Shown: positions 33,733-42,180 of the stretch, piece after piece
Numbering within the stretch: position 1 is the first letter of the stretch
How the letters are laid out: each line of letters begins with the position of its first letter
From: Klebsiella sp. WP3-W18-ESBL-02
GTDB lineage: Bacteria; Pseudomonadota; Gammaproteobacteria; Enterobacterales; Enterobacteriaceae
DNA length: 64,000 nt
NCBI RefSeq assembly: GCF_014168815.1
Contig: NZ_AP021972.1
Span: forward strand, 2,480,001 to 2,544,000
Direction: 5' to 3'
Notes under the pieces: generated by a model
Databases searched by the model: none
What the model saw: only the letters and a program-made list of their open reading frames with translations
Told to the model about the DNA's origin: nothing
Made by a program: the position numbers and the translations under genes

Positions 33733-34503
33733 ATGAAAGAACAATCTTTGCCCATCGTTCCCTGGATTGGCGGAAAACGTCGTCTGGCGAAGCATATTTT
33801 ACCGTTATTTCCAGCCCATACCTGCTATGTGGAGCCGTTCTGCGGGGCAGCTGCGCTCTATTTTCTTAAGACACCCAGCAAGATCGAAGTCATTAACGAT
33901 ATCAACGGTGAGCTGGTGAACCTCTATCGGGTGGTAAAACATCACCTTGAAGAGTTTGTCCGCCAGTTCAAATGGGCACTGGTCAGCCGTCAGATTTACA
34001 AATGGCTGCAGGATACGCCGGAGGAGACACTCACCGACATACAGCGGGCGGCCCGGTTCTACTACCTGCAGAAACAGGCGTTTGGAGGCAAGGTCGCCGA
34101 TCACACATTCGGTACCTCTACAACCAGTGCGCCGCGCTTCAATCTCCTGCGTATTGAGGAAGAACTGTCGATGGCACACCTGCGCCTGTCGAGAACACTG
34201 ATAGAGCATCTGGACTGGTACCAGTGCATAGAGCGATATGATCGCCCGCATACGCTGTTCTACTGTGACCCACCGTACTGGGGAACGGAAGGCTATGGCG
34301 TGGAGTTCGGGCTGGAAAACTATGATCACATGGCAGAGCTGGCGCGGAGTACCAAAGGGAAGATGATTATATCGGTGAACGATATCCCGGAAATGCGGCA
34401 GGCGTTCAATGGACTGAACATTCAGACAGTTGATATCAGCTACAACTTGAAGGTCACAGGTAAAGCTACGCCAAGGAAAGAATTAGTGATTTGTAATTTT
34501 TGA
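33733..34503 (+). CDS. D12-class DNA adenine methyltransferase (Dam-like)
   Basis: 256 aa. N-terminal PWIGGKRRLAKHILPLFP is motif X/I of Dam-type enzymes, followed by the SAM-binding FCGAAALYF. The catalytic motif DPPY lies at about residue 180. It transfers a methyl group to adenine N6, probably in a GATC-like site. In a phage this can protect DNA from restriction or shift regulation. It is transcribed rightward, opposite to the late operon, in the accessory zone. Mu instead carries the unrelated mom modification gene at the other end; no mom-like gene was seen here. Confidence 0.93.
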   Translation: MKEQSLPIVPWIGGKRRLAKHILPLFPAHTCYVEPFCGAAALYFLKTPSKIEVINDINGELVNLYRVVKHHLEEFVRQFKWALVSRQIYKWLQDTPEETLTDIQRAARFYYLQKQAFGGKVADHTFGTSTTSAPRFNLLRIEEELSMAHLRLSRTLIEHLDWYQCIERYDRPHTLFYCDPPYWGTEGYGVEFGLENYDHMAELARSTKGKMIISVNDIPEMRQAFNGLNIQTVDISYNLKVTGKATPRKELVICNF

Positions 34504-34520
34504 AAGAGATAGTTAAAGGT

Positions 34521-34543
34521 GGTGGTGCATCTGCAGCACCACC
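34521..34543. terminator. Stem-loop between convergent dam and lipoprotein genes
   Basis: GGTGGTGC and GCACCACC (8 bp) around a 7-base loop, followed by an A/T-rich stretch. It lies in the 47-base gap between the two convergent stop codons, so it probably serves both directions. Confidence 0.7.
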
Positions 34544-34550
34544 TAAACAT

Positions 34551-35078
34551 TTAATCCTGCCTTGGACAAGTCCAATAATCATTATCTGGCTCTGGTGAAT
34601 AAGCCTTCAAACAACCTGCTCGCGGGGACTCACCATCATCTGTCATAGGAACTTTTTCCTTATCAAGTTTCACGGTCAGGTCTCCACCGGGAACATCCGT
34701 TTTATCGAAAAAAACAGCCTGACATGCTGATTTAGATATTTTCACTTCGTGGGCGTTATTTGATATGAACAAATAACAGTTATGACCAGAAGCTATGTAG
34801 TCACTTGGAATATTATTTTCGTCTTTAATATGAAACTGCACCGTTGTCACCGGGCGTTCGCTATCCTCGGATACTTCGATTTTTTCAAAACTGTCCGCGT
34901 ACTTATCCAGGCCGGGGAGTTGTTGGCGAATAAACGGTAATTCGCGTTTTATAACCGGATTATCTGTTTCAACGCTAAAAACCGTGTACTCCTTAGCTGT
35001 GGTGGACGTATCAGCAGGATCGGTATTATCTCCACACCCAGATAAAACAAATATCAACGGTAAAAATAATTTGCGCAT
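34551..35078 (-). CDS. Prophage lipoprotein of unknown function
   Basis: 175 aa from the second of two close ATGs (35078), which has AGGA at the better distance. It starts MRKLFLPLIFVLSGCG, with the lipobox Cys at residue 15. The mature part is acidic, without further membrane segments, and has Cys residues near 100, 117, 155 and 171 that could form disulfides. The DNA is visibly AT-richer than neighbouring phage genes, suggesting recent acquisition. It sits beside the repressor and reads the same way, a place where genes expressed in the lysogen are common. A role in superinfection exclusion or host conversion is only a guess. Confidence 0.75.
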   Translation of the reverse strand: MRKLFLPLIFVLSGCGDNTDPADTSTTAKEYTVFSVETDNPVIKRELPFIRQQLPGLDKYADSFEKIEVSEDSERPVTTVQFHIKDENNIPSDYIASGHNCYLFISNNAHEVKISKSACQAVFFDKTDVPGGDLTVKLDKEKVPMTDDGESPRAGCLKAYSPEPDNDYWTCPRQD

Positions 35079-35119
35079 AGTCATGTCCTTATACCTCTAA
35101 TGTTCTTAATAGGAACAGA

Positions 35120-35530
35120 TTAACCCGTATTTTTTAATCTATCGAACGCTGCGGACAGCTCCTTAAGCTGTTTTTCCATATCAATCATTCGCTGTTTTTC
35201 CTCAGCGCCTCGCAGCAACTCTTTTCGCACCTCTGGCTCCAGTTGGTTGAGCAGTTCCAGTAATTTCAGATCAGACTGGTTGAAATGCTGCTCCTGATTA
35301 GCTGGCTGTGCTTTCTCTACCCCAACAGCTTCCCCTTTACCAGTAAGTAGCCAATCTATTGATATGTTCAAATGGGTGCTTAACGCAACAAGAGCCTCCG
35401 CATTAGGTTCTCTCTCTCCACGCAGATAGTTTTGAAGTGAGCGATATGGAATTTTCGACAAGTCTGACAATGCTTTTATTGTCAAACCCTTAGCATCCAT
35501 CGCTTCGCGCAATCTCTCTTTTATACTCAT
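35120..35530 (-). CDS. Phage repressor (Cro/C1-type HTH)
   Basis: 136 aa from the ATG at 35530. Residues 10-65 form an HTH_3 domain (GLTIKALSDLSKIPYRSLQN then NYLRGEREPNAEALVALSTH). The C-terminal half is Glu/Lys/Leu-rich and probably a coiled coil for oligomerisation (residues 85-130). There is no peptidase-like LexA domain, so induction would not be by RecA cleavage. It is divergent from the early operon and should hold the prophage silent. Confidence 0.88.
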   Translation of the reverse strand: MSIKERLREAMDAKGLTIKALSDLSKIPYRSLQNYLRGEREPNAEALVALSTHLNISIDWLLTGKGEAVGVEKAQPANQEQHFNQSDLKLLELLNQLEPEVRKELLRGAEEKQRMIDMEKQLKELSAAFDRLKNTG

Positions 35531-35546
35531 TTGAACATATCTCAAT

Positions 35547-35603
35547 TTGACATACCCGTTTGGGTGCGTACAATAGACCCAATAGAGTACATCATAACCC
35601 AAC
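35547..35603 (+). promoter_or_regulatory. Early promoter with probable repressor operators
   Basis: TTGACA at 35547 and TACAAT at 35569 (16-base spacer) form a strong rightward promoter. A dyad ACCC-n4-GGGT (35554-35565) lies in the spacer. The half-site ACCCAA recurs at 35577 and 35597, 20 bp apart and on the same DNA face. Repressor and/or the Ner-like protein probably bind here. Confidence 0.75.
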
Positions 35604-35612
35604 AGGAACACG

Positions 35613-35843
35613 GTGCATATGAACAAACAACAAGTTCGGGCACGGCTGGTTGAACGAGGCAGTAGCTTGCGCCAGTTCGCGCTTAACGCGGGCTATGAGC
35701 CACGAACAGTCACCCAAGCTGTCAGCCGCTGGGCAGGAAAAAGCGAACTACCACGCGGTCGTTTGACTTATCGGATTTTGCGAGACCTTTCGGTCGCAAT
35801 AGGCAAAGAAGTTACCCCCGGCATCCTCAAGGAGGCGTCATGA
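35613..35843 (+). CDS. Ner-like DNA-binding regulator
   Basis: 76 aa, first gene of the early transcript. Start is GTG 35613 or, equally possible, ATG 35619; AGGA lies 5 or 11 bases before. The block SLRQFALNAGYEPRTVTQAV is a helix-turn-helix. Position (first early gene, divergent from the repressor) matches ner of Mu and cro of lambda, which turn down both promoters. Its end overlaps the next start (ATGA). Confidence 0.75.
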   Translation: MHMNKQQVRARLVERGSSLRQFALNAGYEPRTVTQAVSRWAGKSELPRGRLTYRILRDLSVAIGKEVTPGILKEAS

Positions 35844-36145
35844 GTAAACCAAATACATCAAGCTCAGGTACCCGTATTTTGCGTGTCCTTAAAGCTTTAC
35901 GCGGTCACGCTCTGAACGGTGTTTCTAACGGTGAACTGGCATCGGCTCTGGGTGAGTCACCGGCGAATATCAATCGTGCGCTGAATACCCTTATCGAAGA
36001 AGGACTGGCCCTGAAACTGGATAACGGTCGTTTTGCCCCTGGAGTCCAGCTCTTACAAATCGCCATGGCGCACAGTACCGAAATGGCACGGGCACAGGAT
36101 CGTATCAATGAAATTAACCAGCGTGTTATGGCTGGCAGTCGCTAA
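35840..36145 (+). CDS. Winged-helix (IclR/MarR-like) regulator
   Basis: 101 aa. The N-terminal 65 residues form an IclR-type winged helix (RILRVLKALRGHALNGVSNG, ELASALGESPANINRALNTL). A short helical tail follows. Role in this phage unknown; similar genes occur in early regions of other transposable prophages. Translation is coupled to the Ner-like gene by a 4-base overlap. Confidence 0.75.
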   Translation: MSKPNTSSSGTRILRVLKALRGHALNGVSNGELASALGESPANINRALNTLIEEGLALKLDNGRFAPGVQLLQIAMAHSTEMARAQDRINEINQRVMAGSR

Positions 36146-36154
36146 GGAGTTGAA

Positions 36155-37063
36155 ATGGGACGCACAAAATCACAACCAGTTGAATTAGTGGAAGATGCAC
36201 CGCTGACCGATGGTCTCAGCGTCAATCTTAATGCTATGTCCGAACATCGCCTCGAAATCATGCAGCAGTTTGGTGATGGGCTGCCGTATGAACGTGATCG
36301 TATTGTCCATGAAACACGTTTTTACATGGCTCAGAGTGCTGAAGCCATGCTGGAGGCCGGTAAGCGACTGGTAATTCTCAAAGAAAATGAACCGCATGGT
36401 GACTTCATCGACATCGTCGAGTCTCAGTTATCCCTGTCCAAACGTACCGCGCAGGTGATGATGCAGGCATCACTCAAATACTTGTCTCCCAAGCTTGAAC
36501 CAAAAGCGCAAGCGCTTGCGCTTTTGGGTAAAACAAAGCTGTTTGAATTGATGACGGAAAATGACGAAGACCTCGCCGAATTAGCCGATGGCGGCACGAT
36601 TGCTGGTATGAGCCTCGACGATATCGATCGCATGACAAGCCGAGAACTGAAAGCAGCCCTGCGCGAAGCGCGCGAAACCAACGCAGCGCAACAGCGCGTG
36701 CTGGCCGACAAAAACGAAAAAATCGACTCGCTTTCCACAAAACTGGAGAAGAAATCCCGTATCCAGCCACCCAAGCCTGACGAAGAAGTGAAGAAGTTAC
36801 GCGCGGAAGTGACGGCGTTAGCGGTTGAGGCCGAATCTGCCATTGCTGTTCGGCTGTCCAGCGCCTTTGAGACCCTGTGCGCATACTGCGCTGAAAACAT
36901 GATTGATACACCCAGAGACTTCATGGCGGGTCTGGTCTGCCAACTGGAAAGTACCGCATGTAGCCTGCGCTCCACATTTGACCTGCCGGACGAACCGACT
37001 GGCAACGCCGCCCCTTCATGGCTGACTGACCCGATGCCACAGATTAACGGGCAGGAGGCATAA
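36155..37063 (+). CDS. DUF3102-domain early protein
   Basis: 302 aa. Residues 45-130 carry the DUF3102 pattern (ARFYMAQSAEAMLEAGKRLV-type, then VESQLSLSKRTAQVMMQASL). The middle is a Lys/Glu coiled coil (residues 160-225). DUF3102 proteins occur in early operons of Mu-like phages directly before the transposase; role unknown, possibly DNA binding. The coding sequence contains a perfect 28-bp palindrome. Confidence 0.82.
   Translation: MGRTKSQPVELVEDAPLTDGLSVNLNAMSEHRLEIMQQFGDGLPYERDRIVHETRFYMAQSAEAMLEAGKRLVILKENEPHGDFIDIVESQLSLSKRTAQVMMQASLKYLSPKLEPKAQALALLGKTKLFELMTENDEDLAELADGGTIAGMSLDDIDRMTSRELKAALREARETNAAQQRVLADKNEKIDSLSTKLEKKSRIQPPKPDEEVKKLRAEVTALAVEAESAIAVRLSSAFETLCAYCAENMIDTPRDFMAGLVCQLESTACSLRSTFDLPDEPTGNAAPSWLTDPMPQINGQEA
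36500..36527. repeat. Perfect 28-bp palindrome inside the DUF3102 gene
   Basis: Two 14-base arms meet at 36513/36514 without a loop; the centre reads GCAAGCGCTTGC. It codes for PKAQALAL. Such a long perfect palindrome is rare by chance and suggests a protein-binding site or strong RNA hairpin in the early transcript. Confidence 0.85.
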
Positions 37064-37066
37064 CCC

Positions 37067-38836
37067 ATGAGTGCCGCCCTGACTGAACGACTGGTTTATG
37101 TTGCCCGCGCGGCACGTGACGCGGGGCATGGTAAGCGCGGTGCAATATACGACGCCGCCTGCGCTGAACTGGGCATGTCCCGCGCCACCCTGCTGCGCAA
37201 GCTGAAGGAGGTATCAGTGACTGATAAACGCAAAAAACGCGCCGATGCCGGGCGCAGCGCCCTGAGCCGCGACGAAGCCGCGGTGATATCCGCCACGCTG
37301 CGCGAGGCCACCCGTAAGAACGGTAAGCGCCTCTATTCCATCGCGGATGCGGTGGAGACCCTGCGTTCAAACGGCTTTATCACCGCAGGCAGAACGGATG
37401 AGGCGACAGGCGAGTTTTTCCCGCTGTCCGAGGACACCATCAGCCGCGCCCTGCGTAACTATGGCCTGCACCCGGAACAGCTTGACGCACCGGCTCCGTC
37501 GTCCGAGATGGCCAGCCTGCATCCCAATCACGTATGGGAGATTGATGCCTCACTTTGTACGCTCTACTACCTGAGCAACGGCCATAAAGGGCTGCAGGTG
37601 ATGGACAGCGCGAAATTCTACAAGAACAAGCCCGCCAACATTGCCCGCATCGCCAGTGACCGCGTGTGGAGTTACGAGATTACCGACCACACCAGCGGCT
37701 GGATTTACGTTGAGTACGTGATGGGCGCGGAGTCGGGTGAAAACCTTTGCTCTGTGCTTATCAACGCCATGCAGGAGCGCGGCGGCGCAGACGTACTGCA
37801 CGGTGTGCCGAAAATACTCTATCTCGACCCCGGCTCGGCGAACACCGCCGGTATGACGAAAAACATGTGCCGCTCGCTTGGCATCGACCTGATAGCGCAC
37901 AAGCCGCATAACGCCCGCGCTACCGGGCAGGTGGAAAAGGCCCGTGACATTATCGAACGCAAGCTGGAGCCGGGTCTCAAGTTCCAGCCGGTTCACAGCC
38001 TGGAAGAACTGAACGCGCTGGCCGTGAAATGGCGCAGCCACTTTAACGCCACTGCAGTCCACAGTCGCCACGGTAAAACCCGCACGGATATCTGGCTGAA
38101 AATTACCGCCGAGCAACTGAAGAAAGCGCCATCCGTTGAGGTATGCCGCGAACTGGCAGTGGCTGCGCCGGAAAGCCGCAAGGTCACATCAAAACTGCGT
38201 GTACCGTTCCGGGGCGCTGAGTTTGATGTTTCTACAGTACCGGGCGTACTGGTCGGCGAAAAACTGATGATTACCCGTAACCCGTGGCGCAGCGATGTGG
38301 CGCAGGTGGTGCTGACCGGCGAGGACGGCCACGAGACGTTTTTCCTGGTCGAAGAGGTCAGAAAGAACGAGTTCGGCTTTGCCGAAAGCGCGGCGGTATT
38401 TGGCGAAAGCTACAAAGCCCTGCCGGAGACCCCGGCGCAAACGGCGGCAAAAGAAATCGAAGAGCTGGTCACCGGCACCGACAACGCCGCCGATGCAGCT
38501 GCTGCACGCAAGGCGAAGGCGCTGCCGTTTGGCGGACGACTTGACCCGTATAAACATATCGACGACACCACGCTTCCGGCCTATATACCGAAGCGCGGTC
38601 AGGCTTCAGATGTGCGCGGGCCGCGTATTGAGCAGCGTCCGCTGACCCATGTGGAGGCGGCGAAAGCCCTGCGCGAGAAGTTCAGCGCGAACGGCCATAC
38701 CTGGACGCCGGAATGTTACCGCCAGTTAACGGCACGGTACCCGGACGGCGTACCGGAAGCCGCACTGGATGAGGTGATGGTCACCCTGACCGCTCCGGCC
38801 CGCAGCAGCGTTATCAGCATCGTTAACGGCAACTGA
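37067..38836 (+). CDS. DDE transposase (MuA-like)
   Basis: 589-aa transposase for replicative transposition and integration. An N-terminal helix-turn-helix (ELGMSRATLLRKLKEVSV) would bind the end sites. The catalytic triad is readable: Asp in WEIDAS (about 157), Asp in YLDPGSANTA (about 248) and Glu in ATGQVEKARDIIERKLE (about 287). A Mu-transposase C-terminal beta-barrel domain follows (about 365-430). Shorter than MuA (663 aa), chiefly in the end-binding part. Three bases separate it from the DUF3102 gene and 11 from the ATPase. Confidence 0.93.
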   Translation: MSAALTERLVYVARAARDAGHGKRGAIYDAACAELGMSRATLLRKLKEVSVTDKRKKRADAGRSALSRDEAAVISATLREATRKNGKRLYSIADAVETLRSNGFITAGRTDEATGEFFPLSEDTISRALRNYGLHPEQLDAPAPSSEMASLHPNHVWEIDASLCTLYYLSNGHKGLQVMDSAKFYKNKPANIARIASDRVWSYEITDHTSGWIYVEYVMGAESGENLCSVLINAMQERGGADVLHGVPKILYLDPGSANTAGMTKNMCRSLGIDLIAHKPHNARATGQVEKARDIIERKLEPGLKFQPVHSLEELNALAVKWRSHFNATAVHSRHGKTRTDIWLKITAEQLKKAPSVEVCRELAVAAPESRKVTSKLRVPFRGAEFDVSTVPGVLVGEKLMITRNPWRSDVAQVVLTGEDGHETFFLVEEVRKNEFGFAESAAVFGESYKALPETPAQTAAKEIEELVTGTDNAADAAAARKAKALPFGGRLDPYKHIDDTTLPAYIPKRGQASDVRGPRIEQRPLTHVEAAKALREKFSANGHTWTPECYRQLTARYPDGVPEAALDEVMVTLTAPARSSVISIVNGN

Positions 38837-38847
38837 GGAGGAAAAAC

Positions 38848-40014
38848 ATGCTGGTACTGAAGCAACAACTGAAAGAGGCCCGCATCCCGCAGGCGGTGGT
38901 GGCAAGAGCCGTCGCCGTTTCCGAGGCCACGCTGGCCCAGATTGTGAACCACAACGAGTGGCCCCGCACCAGCCCGGAGGCGGTGCGCCAGCGTCTGGCG
39001 TCCTGGCTGGAAAGTCAGGGAATTGATACAGCGAAGAGTTTTGATGCTGCACAGGGCGCTGTCACGCCCCGTACAGCGGGTACTACCGATAAAACCAACC
39101 TCAGTGAGGAAGAGAACATGTTACTCAAAAAGCAGGTGTTATTTCCAGCAACCAAAAAAGCGTTTGGCCTTTTCCGTGATCCGTTCGCTGATGAGGCCAT
39201 GCAGGGCGCGGACGATGTGTTCAGCACACCGGATATCCGCTACGTGCGTGAGGCACTGTTCCAGACAGCCCGCCACGGTGGCTTTCTGGCGGTTATCGGC
39301 GAGTCCGGCGCGGGTAAATCCACGCTGCGCCGAGACCTGATTGAACGCGTCAACCGCGAGAACGCACCGGTGATTGTTATCGAGCCATACATCATCGCCA
39401 TGGAAGACAACGACGTGAAGGGCAAAACCCTGAAGGCAGCAGCTATCGCTGAGGCAATCATCAGCACCATCGCGCCACTGGAGAGCATCAAACGCAGCCA
39501 GGACGCCCGTTTCCGCCAGTTGCACCGCGTCCTGAAGGACAGCAGTCAGGCGGGTTTCAGCCACGTTCTGGTGATTGAGGAGGCCCACAGTCTGCCCATC
39601 CCGACGCTGAAGCACCTCAAACGCTTCTTTGAGCTGGAATCCGGCTTCAAAAAACTGCTGTCCATCGTGCTGATTGGCCAGCCTGAACTGGCGGACAAAC
39701 TGTCCGAACGCAACATGGAAGTCCGTGAGGTCGTCCAGCGCTGCGAGGTGGTTGAACTGCTGCCGCTGGACAACAGCCTGGAAGAGTTTCTGGCGTTCAA
39801 ACTGCAACGTGCCGGTAAGCAGCTGGCCGACATCATGGACGCCAGCGCAGTGGAAGCCATCCGTGCCCGCCTGAGCAATCTGGGCAGCAACCGTAAAAGC
39901 ATGGTCAGCCTGCTGTATCCGCTGGCCGTCAGTAACCTGGTGATAGCAGCCATGAATCTGGCCGCTGAAATCGGGGTTCCGCAGGTCAACGCCGACGTCG
40001 TCAAGGGGGTTTAA
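38848..40014 (+). CDS. AAA+ ATPase transposition protein (MuB-like)
   Basis: 388 aa. Residues 1-65 hold an HTH-like domain (QAVVARAVAVSEATLAQIVN). A linker follows, then an AAA+ domain with Walker A GESGAGKST (about 150) and Walker B HVLVIEEAHSLP (about 232). MuB-type proteins coat target DNA, pick insertion sites and give target immunity. The gene is larger than MuB (312 aa) and of the ExeA-like AAA_22 type. It follows the transposase gene directly, as B follows A in Mu. Confidence 0.92.
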   Translation: MLVLKQQLKEARIPQAVVARAVAVSEATLAQIVNHNEWPRTSPEAVRQRLASWLESQGIDTAKSFDAAQGAVTPRTAGTTDKTNLSEEENMLLKKQVLFPATKKAFGLFRDPFADEAMQGADDVFSTPDIRYVREALFQTARHGGFLAVIGESGAGKSTLRRDLIERVNRENAPVIVIEPYIIAMEDNDVKGKTLKAAAIAEAIISTIAPLESIKRSQDARFRQLHRVLKDSSQAGFSHVLVIEEAHSLPIPTLKHLKRFFELESGFKKLLSIVLIGQPELADKLSERNMEVREVVQRCEVVELLPLDNSLEEFLAFKLQRAGKQLADIMDASAVEAIRARLSNLGSNRKSMVSLLYPLAVSNLVIAAMNLAAEIGVPQVNADVVKGV

Positions 40015-40016
40015 CC

Positions 40017-40286
40017 ATGAAATCCATCGCCGATATCAATCAGCAGATGAACAAGGTGCAGTCCGCCATTATGGCGCTCAACGCCATGAACACTACCGTG
40101 CAGAGCGTCATGATTGCGGGTAGTAAGCCGGTTATCCGTATTGCCCGTAACGGGCACTGTGCCCGCCTGCTGGAGCAGGGGAAGGCAAGTTATACCCATG
40201 TTGGTCATGACGGCTCAGGGCGCTTTCGTCAGGGCGTCTTTGAACTGCATGGCTGCCGTATTACCTGGTCAGAGTCATTACATTAA
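40017..40286 (+). CDS. Hypothetical early phage protein
   Basis: 89 aa, not recognised; 2 bases after the ATPase gene. It has a helical N-terminus (INQQMNKVQSAIMALNAMNT) and a small beta-rich C-terminus (RQGVFELHGCRITW). Part of the coupled early operon. Confidence 0.65.
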   Translation: MKSIADINQQMNKVQSAIMALNAMNTTVQSVMIAGSKPVIRIARNGHCARLLEQGKASYTHVGHDGSGRFRQGVFELHGCRITWSESLH

Positions 40287-40303
40287 CCACAAGGTGAACA
40301 GAG

Positions 40304-40915
40304 ATGAGCGAAGTAAATAAAGAAGACTACATGAAAGACCGCAAGGGGCGTCTGGTGCCGGTTGACCAGGTGTCTGACTATGACCTTGCGATGGATTCTT
40401 TCGTTAAAGAACAGGTTGCCGCCGCGAAAGTTAAACGCGATGAACTCAGCGACTTCAAGCGTCGTGCCTTTGACGAGTGCTATGCCTGGCTTGACCTTGT
40501 GGCCGAGAAGTACGGCAGAACGCGCGGCGGGGCCAAAGGCAACGTGACCTTCAGCAGCTTCGACGGTGCTCAGCAGATCACCATCCGCGTGCAGGAAACC
40601 CTGACCTTCGGGCCAGAGCTGCAGATTGCCAAAGACCTGATAGACGAGTGCGTCACCGAGTGGTCGGAAGGCGCAAACGCCAACCTGCGAGCCATCATCA
40701 GCGATGCTTTCCAGGTGGACAAAGAGGGCCAGCTTAACACCGGACGTATTCTTTCCCTGCGCCGGGTCAAGATTCAGGACGAGCGCTGGAACCGGGCAAT
40801 GGAGGCCATATCGGAATCACTGCAGGTGGCCATGTCCAAAACCTATATTAATTTCCGGGAGAAAGATAAACACGGGAAGTTAATTAATATTCCGTTAGAT
40901 ATCGCTGCCATTTAA
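40304..40915 (+). CDS. DUF3164-family early phage protein
   Basis: 203 aa. MKDRKGRLVPVDQVSDYDLA near the start and GAQQITIRVQETLTFGPELQ with VDKEGQLNTGRILSLRRVKI are hallmarks of DUF3164. The family occurs in early regions of Mu-like phages; Mu has a similar gene after B. Biochemical role unknown. Confidence 0.88.
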   Translation: MSEVNKEDYMKDRKGRLVPVDQVSDYDLAMDSFVKEQVAAAKVKRDELSDFKRRAFDECYAWLDLVAEKYGRTRGGAKGNVTFSSFDGAQQITIRVQETLTFGPELQIAKDLIDECVTEWSEGANANLRAIISDAFQVDKEGQLNTGRILSLRRVKIQDERWNRAMEAISESLQVAMSKTYINFREKDKHGKLINIPLDIAAI

Positions 40916-40993
40916 TTTTAATTCAATTTCTTTTTATTTCGGCGTCAGCGCCGTGGGCTTCTGCACGCCGAAAACAGTATTGAGGAATAAATC

Positions 40994-41182
40994 ATGTCCA
41001 TCAAATGTTCCAACTGTAAGAAAGGTATCACCACCCTGAAGTTCAGCGACGCCAGCGTCATTGCCTCTGGCAAATACCATGTGCCAGCCGTCCTCATCAC
41101 GCTGGTATGTCCTCACTGCAGCCAGCATTACTACACCGAAGTCCCGGCCATGGAGTTCATCCCCTGCGAGGCAACAAAATGA
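40994..41182 (+). CDS. Small CxxC protein (zinc-ribbon-like)
   Basis: 62 aa with two Cys pairs, CSNCKKG near the start and CPHCSQH at about residue 41, suggesting a zinc ribbon. A good AGGAA ribosome site lies before the ATG. Function unknown; position in the early operon suggests a host-takeover or regulatory role only by context. Stop overlaps the next start (ATGA). Confidence 0.7.
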   Translation: MSIKCSNCKKGITTLKFSDASVIASGKYHVPAVLITLVCPHCSQHYYTEVPAMEFIPCEATK

Positions 41183-41475
41183 AAGGCATGAAATTATATA
41201 ACCGTTCGACGATCTACCATCTGGCCCTGAAAACCTTTGGCCCTGAAGCACAGGCGCTGAAGTTAATGGAAGAAGCCGCCGAACTGGCCGCTGCCGCTGC
41301 CCGCAATATGAACGGACTGGGCAATGAAGTTGATCTGGCTGGCGAACTGGCTGACGTTGAAATCATGATTGAACAGTTCCGCCTCAACGGGATGGGCCTG
41401 ATGATTGACTTTCATAAGCAGAAAAAGCTGGAACGCCTTGCCGAACGTCTGGGGGTGACTTATGCCGCAGAATAA
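41179..41475 (+). CDS. MazG-like nucleotide pyrophosphohydrolase
   Basis: 98 aa from the ATG at 41179. The pattern KLMEEAAELAAAA followed by DLAGELADVEIMIEQ matches the metal-binding EExxE..ExxD helices of MazG/all-alpha NTP-PPases. Such enzymes cleave NTPs or alarmone-related nucleotides to the monophosphate. Phage copies are thought to adjust nucleotide pools or lower (p)ppGpp. It overlaps both neighbours. Confidence 0.82.
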   Translation: MKGMKLYNRSTIYHLALKTFGPEAQALKLMEEAAELAAAAARNMNGLGNEVDLAGELADVEIMIEQFRLNGMGLMIDFHKQKKLERLAERLGVTYAAE

Positions 41476-41953
41476 GAACTTAACAGATGAGCGTCTGGCT
41501 CAAATACATAAAAGCCTTAAACGCTGGGCTGACCACGATAACACTTTAAATAGTTACATCAGCGGAACAAAGATAGACCCGATATTTCATGACTGTGTTG
41601 TAGCGCTGGCGGAACTTCAGGAACGCCGCAAGGCAGATGGCTCTGTCCCAATTGCCTGGACCGATGCAGAAGAACTGCGAGACCTAGAGCGAGATGGTTA
41701 TGCGGCAATGCTATCCATAGAAAATAAGGACAAAAATACAGATCCACGTCGCCAGATATTTCTATACACAGTCCCACAATTAGCGCCGAATTTACTGGAT
41801 GCTATTGACGAAATTGTTGATGAGATACTGGCCGTAGACACGATCGCATCTACTGCTGCACTCAAAACTATTTTCCGTATGAAGACCGGGAAAATGCGCC
41901 TCGACCTCGCTTGCCAACAGCGCTGTAACAAGCAGCAACTGGGGGCTAAATGA
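41462..41953 (+). CDS. Hypothetical early phage protein
   Basis: 163 aa, not recognised. Polar and mostly helical; NLLDAIDEIVDEILAVDTIA is a likely amphipathic helix. The C-terminus is basic (KTGKMRLDLACQQRCNKQQL). Its segment PIAWTDAEELRDLERDGYAAM resembles short repeats shared among enterobacterial phage ead/Ea22-like accessory proteins, so it may be a mosaic accessory gene. Overlaps the MazG-like gene and the next ORF. Confidence 0.65.
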   Translation: MPQNKNLTDERLAQIHKSLKRWADHDNTLNSYISGTKIDPIFHDCVVALAELQERRKADGSVPIAWTDAEELRDLERDGYAAMLSIENKDKNTDPRRQIFLYTVPQLAPNLLDAIDEIVDEILAVDTIASTAALKTIFRMKTGKMRLDLACQQRCNKQQLGAK

Positions 41954-42180
41954 TTATGTTATTACGCAAGAAAAAATCACTGAAACCTTGCCGTACAACT
42001 GCCAAATATATTTTTGCCCGTGCTTTTTTTAAGAATGTCAGACCGGGCATTCAAATTGGGGTTATTGCCGGACGTGAACAGGTTAAAAACTACATGTCAG
42101 GTGCCTGGAGGAATAACGACCCTGTTATTGCGGCTCGCAATATTCATATTAACTGGGGAGGAATTCATCATGATGGCTGA
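41950..42180 (+). CDS. Hypothetical small basic phage protein
   Basis: 76 aa, Lys/Arg-rich at the N-terminus (LLRKKKSLKPCRTTAKYIFA). No known domain. Starts 4 bases inside the previous gene and ends 11 bases inside the next, so it fits the coupled operon, but coding evidence is weak. Confidence 0.5.
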   Translation: MIMLLRKKKSLKPCRTTAKYIFARAFFKNVRPGIQIGVIAGREQVKNYMSGAWRNNDPVIAARNIHINWGGIHHDG

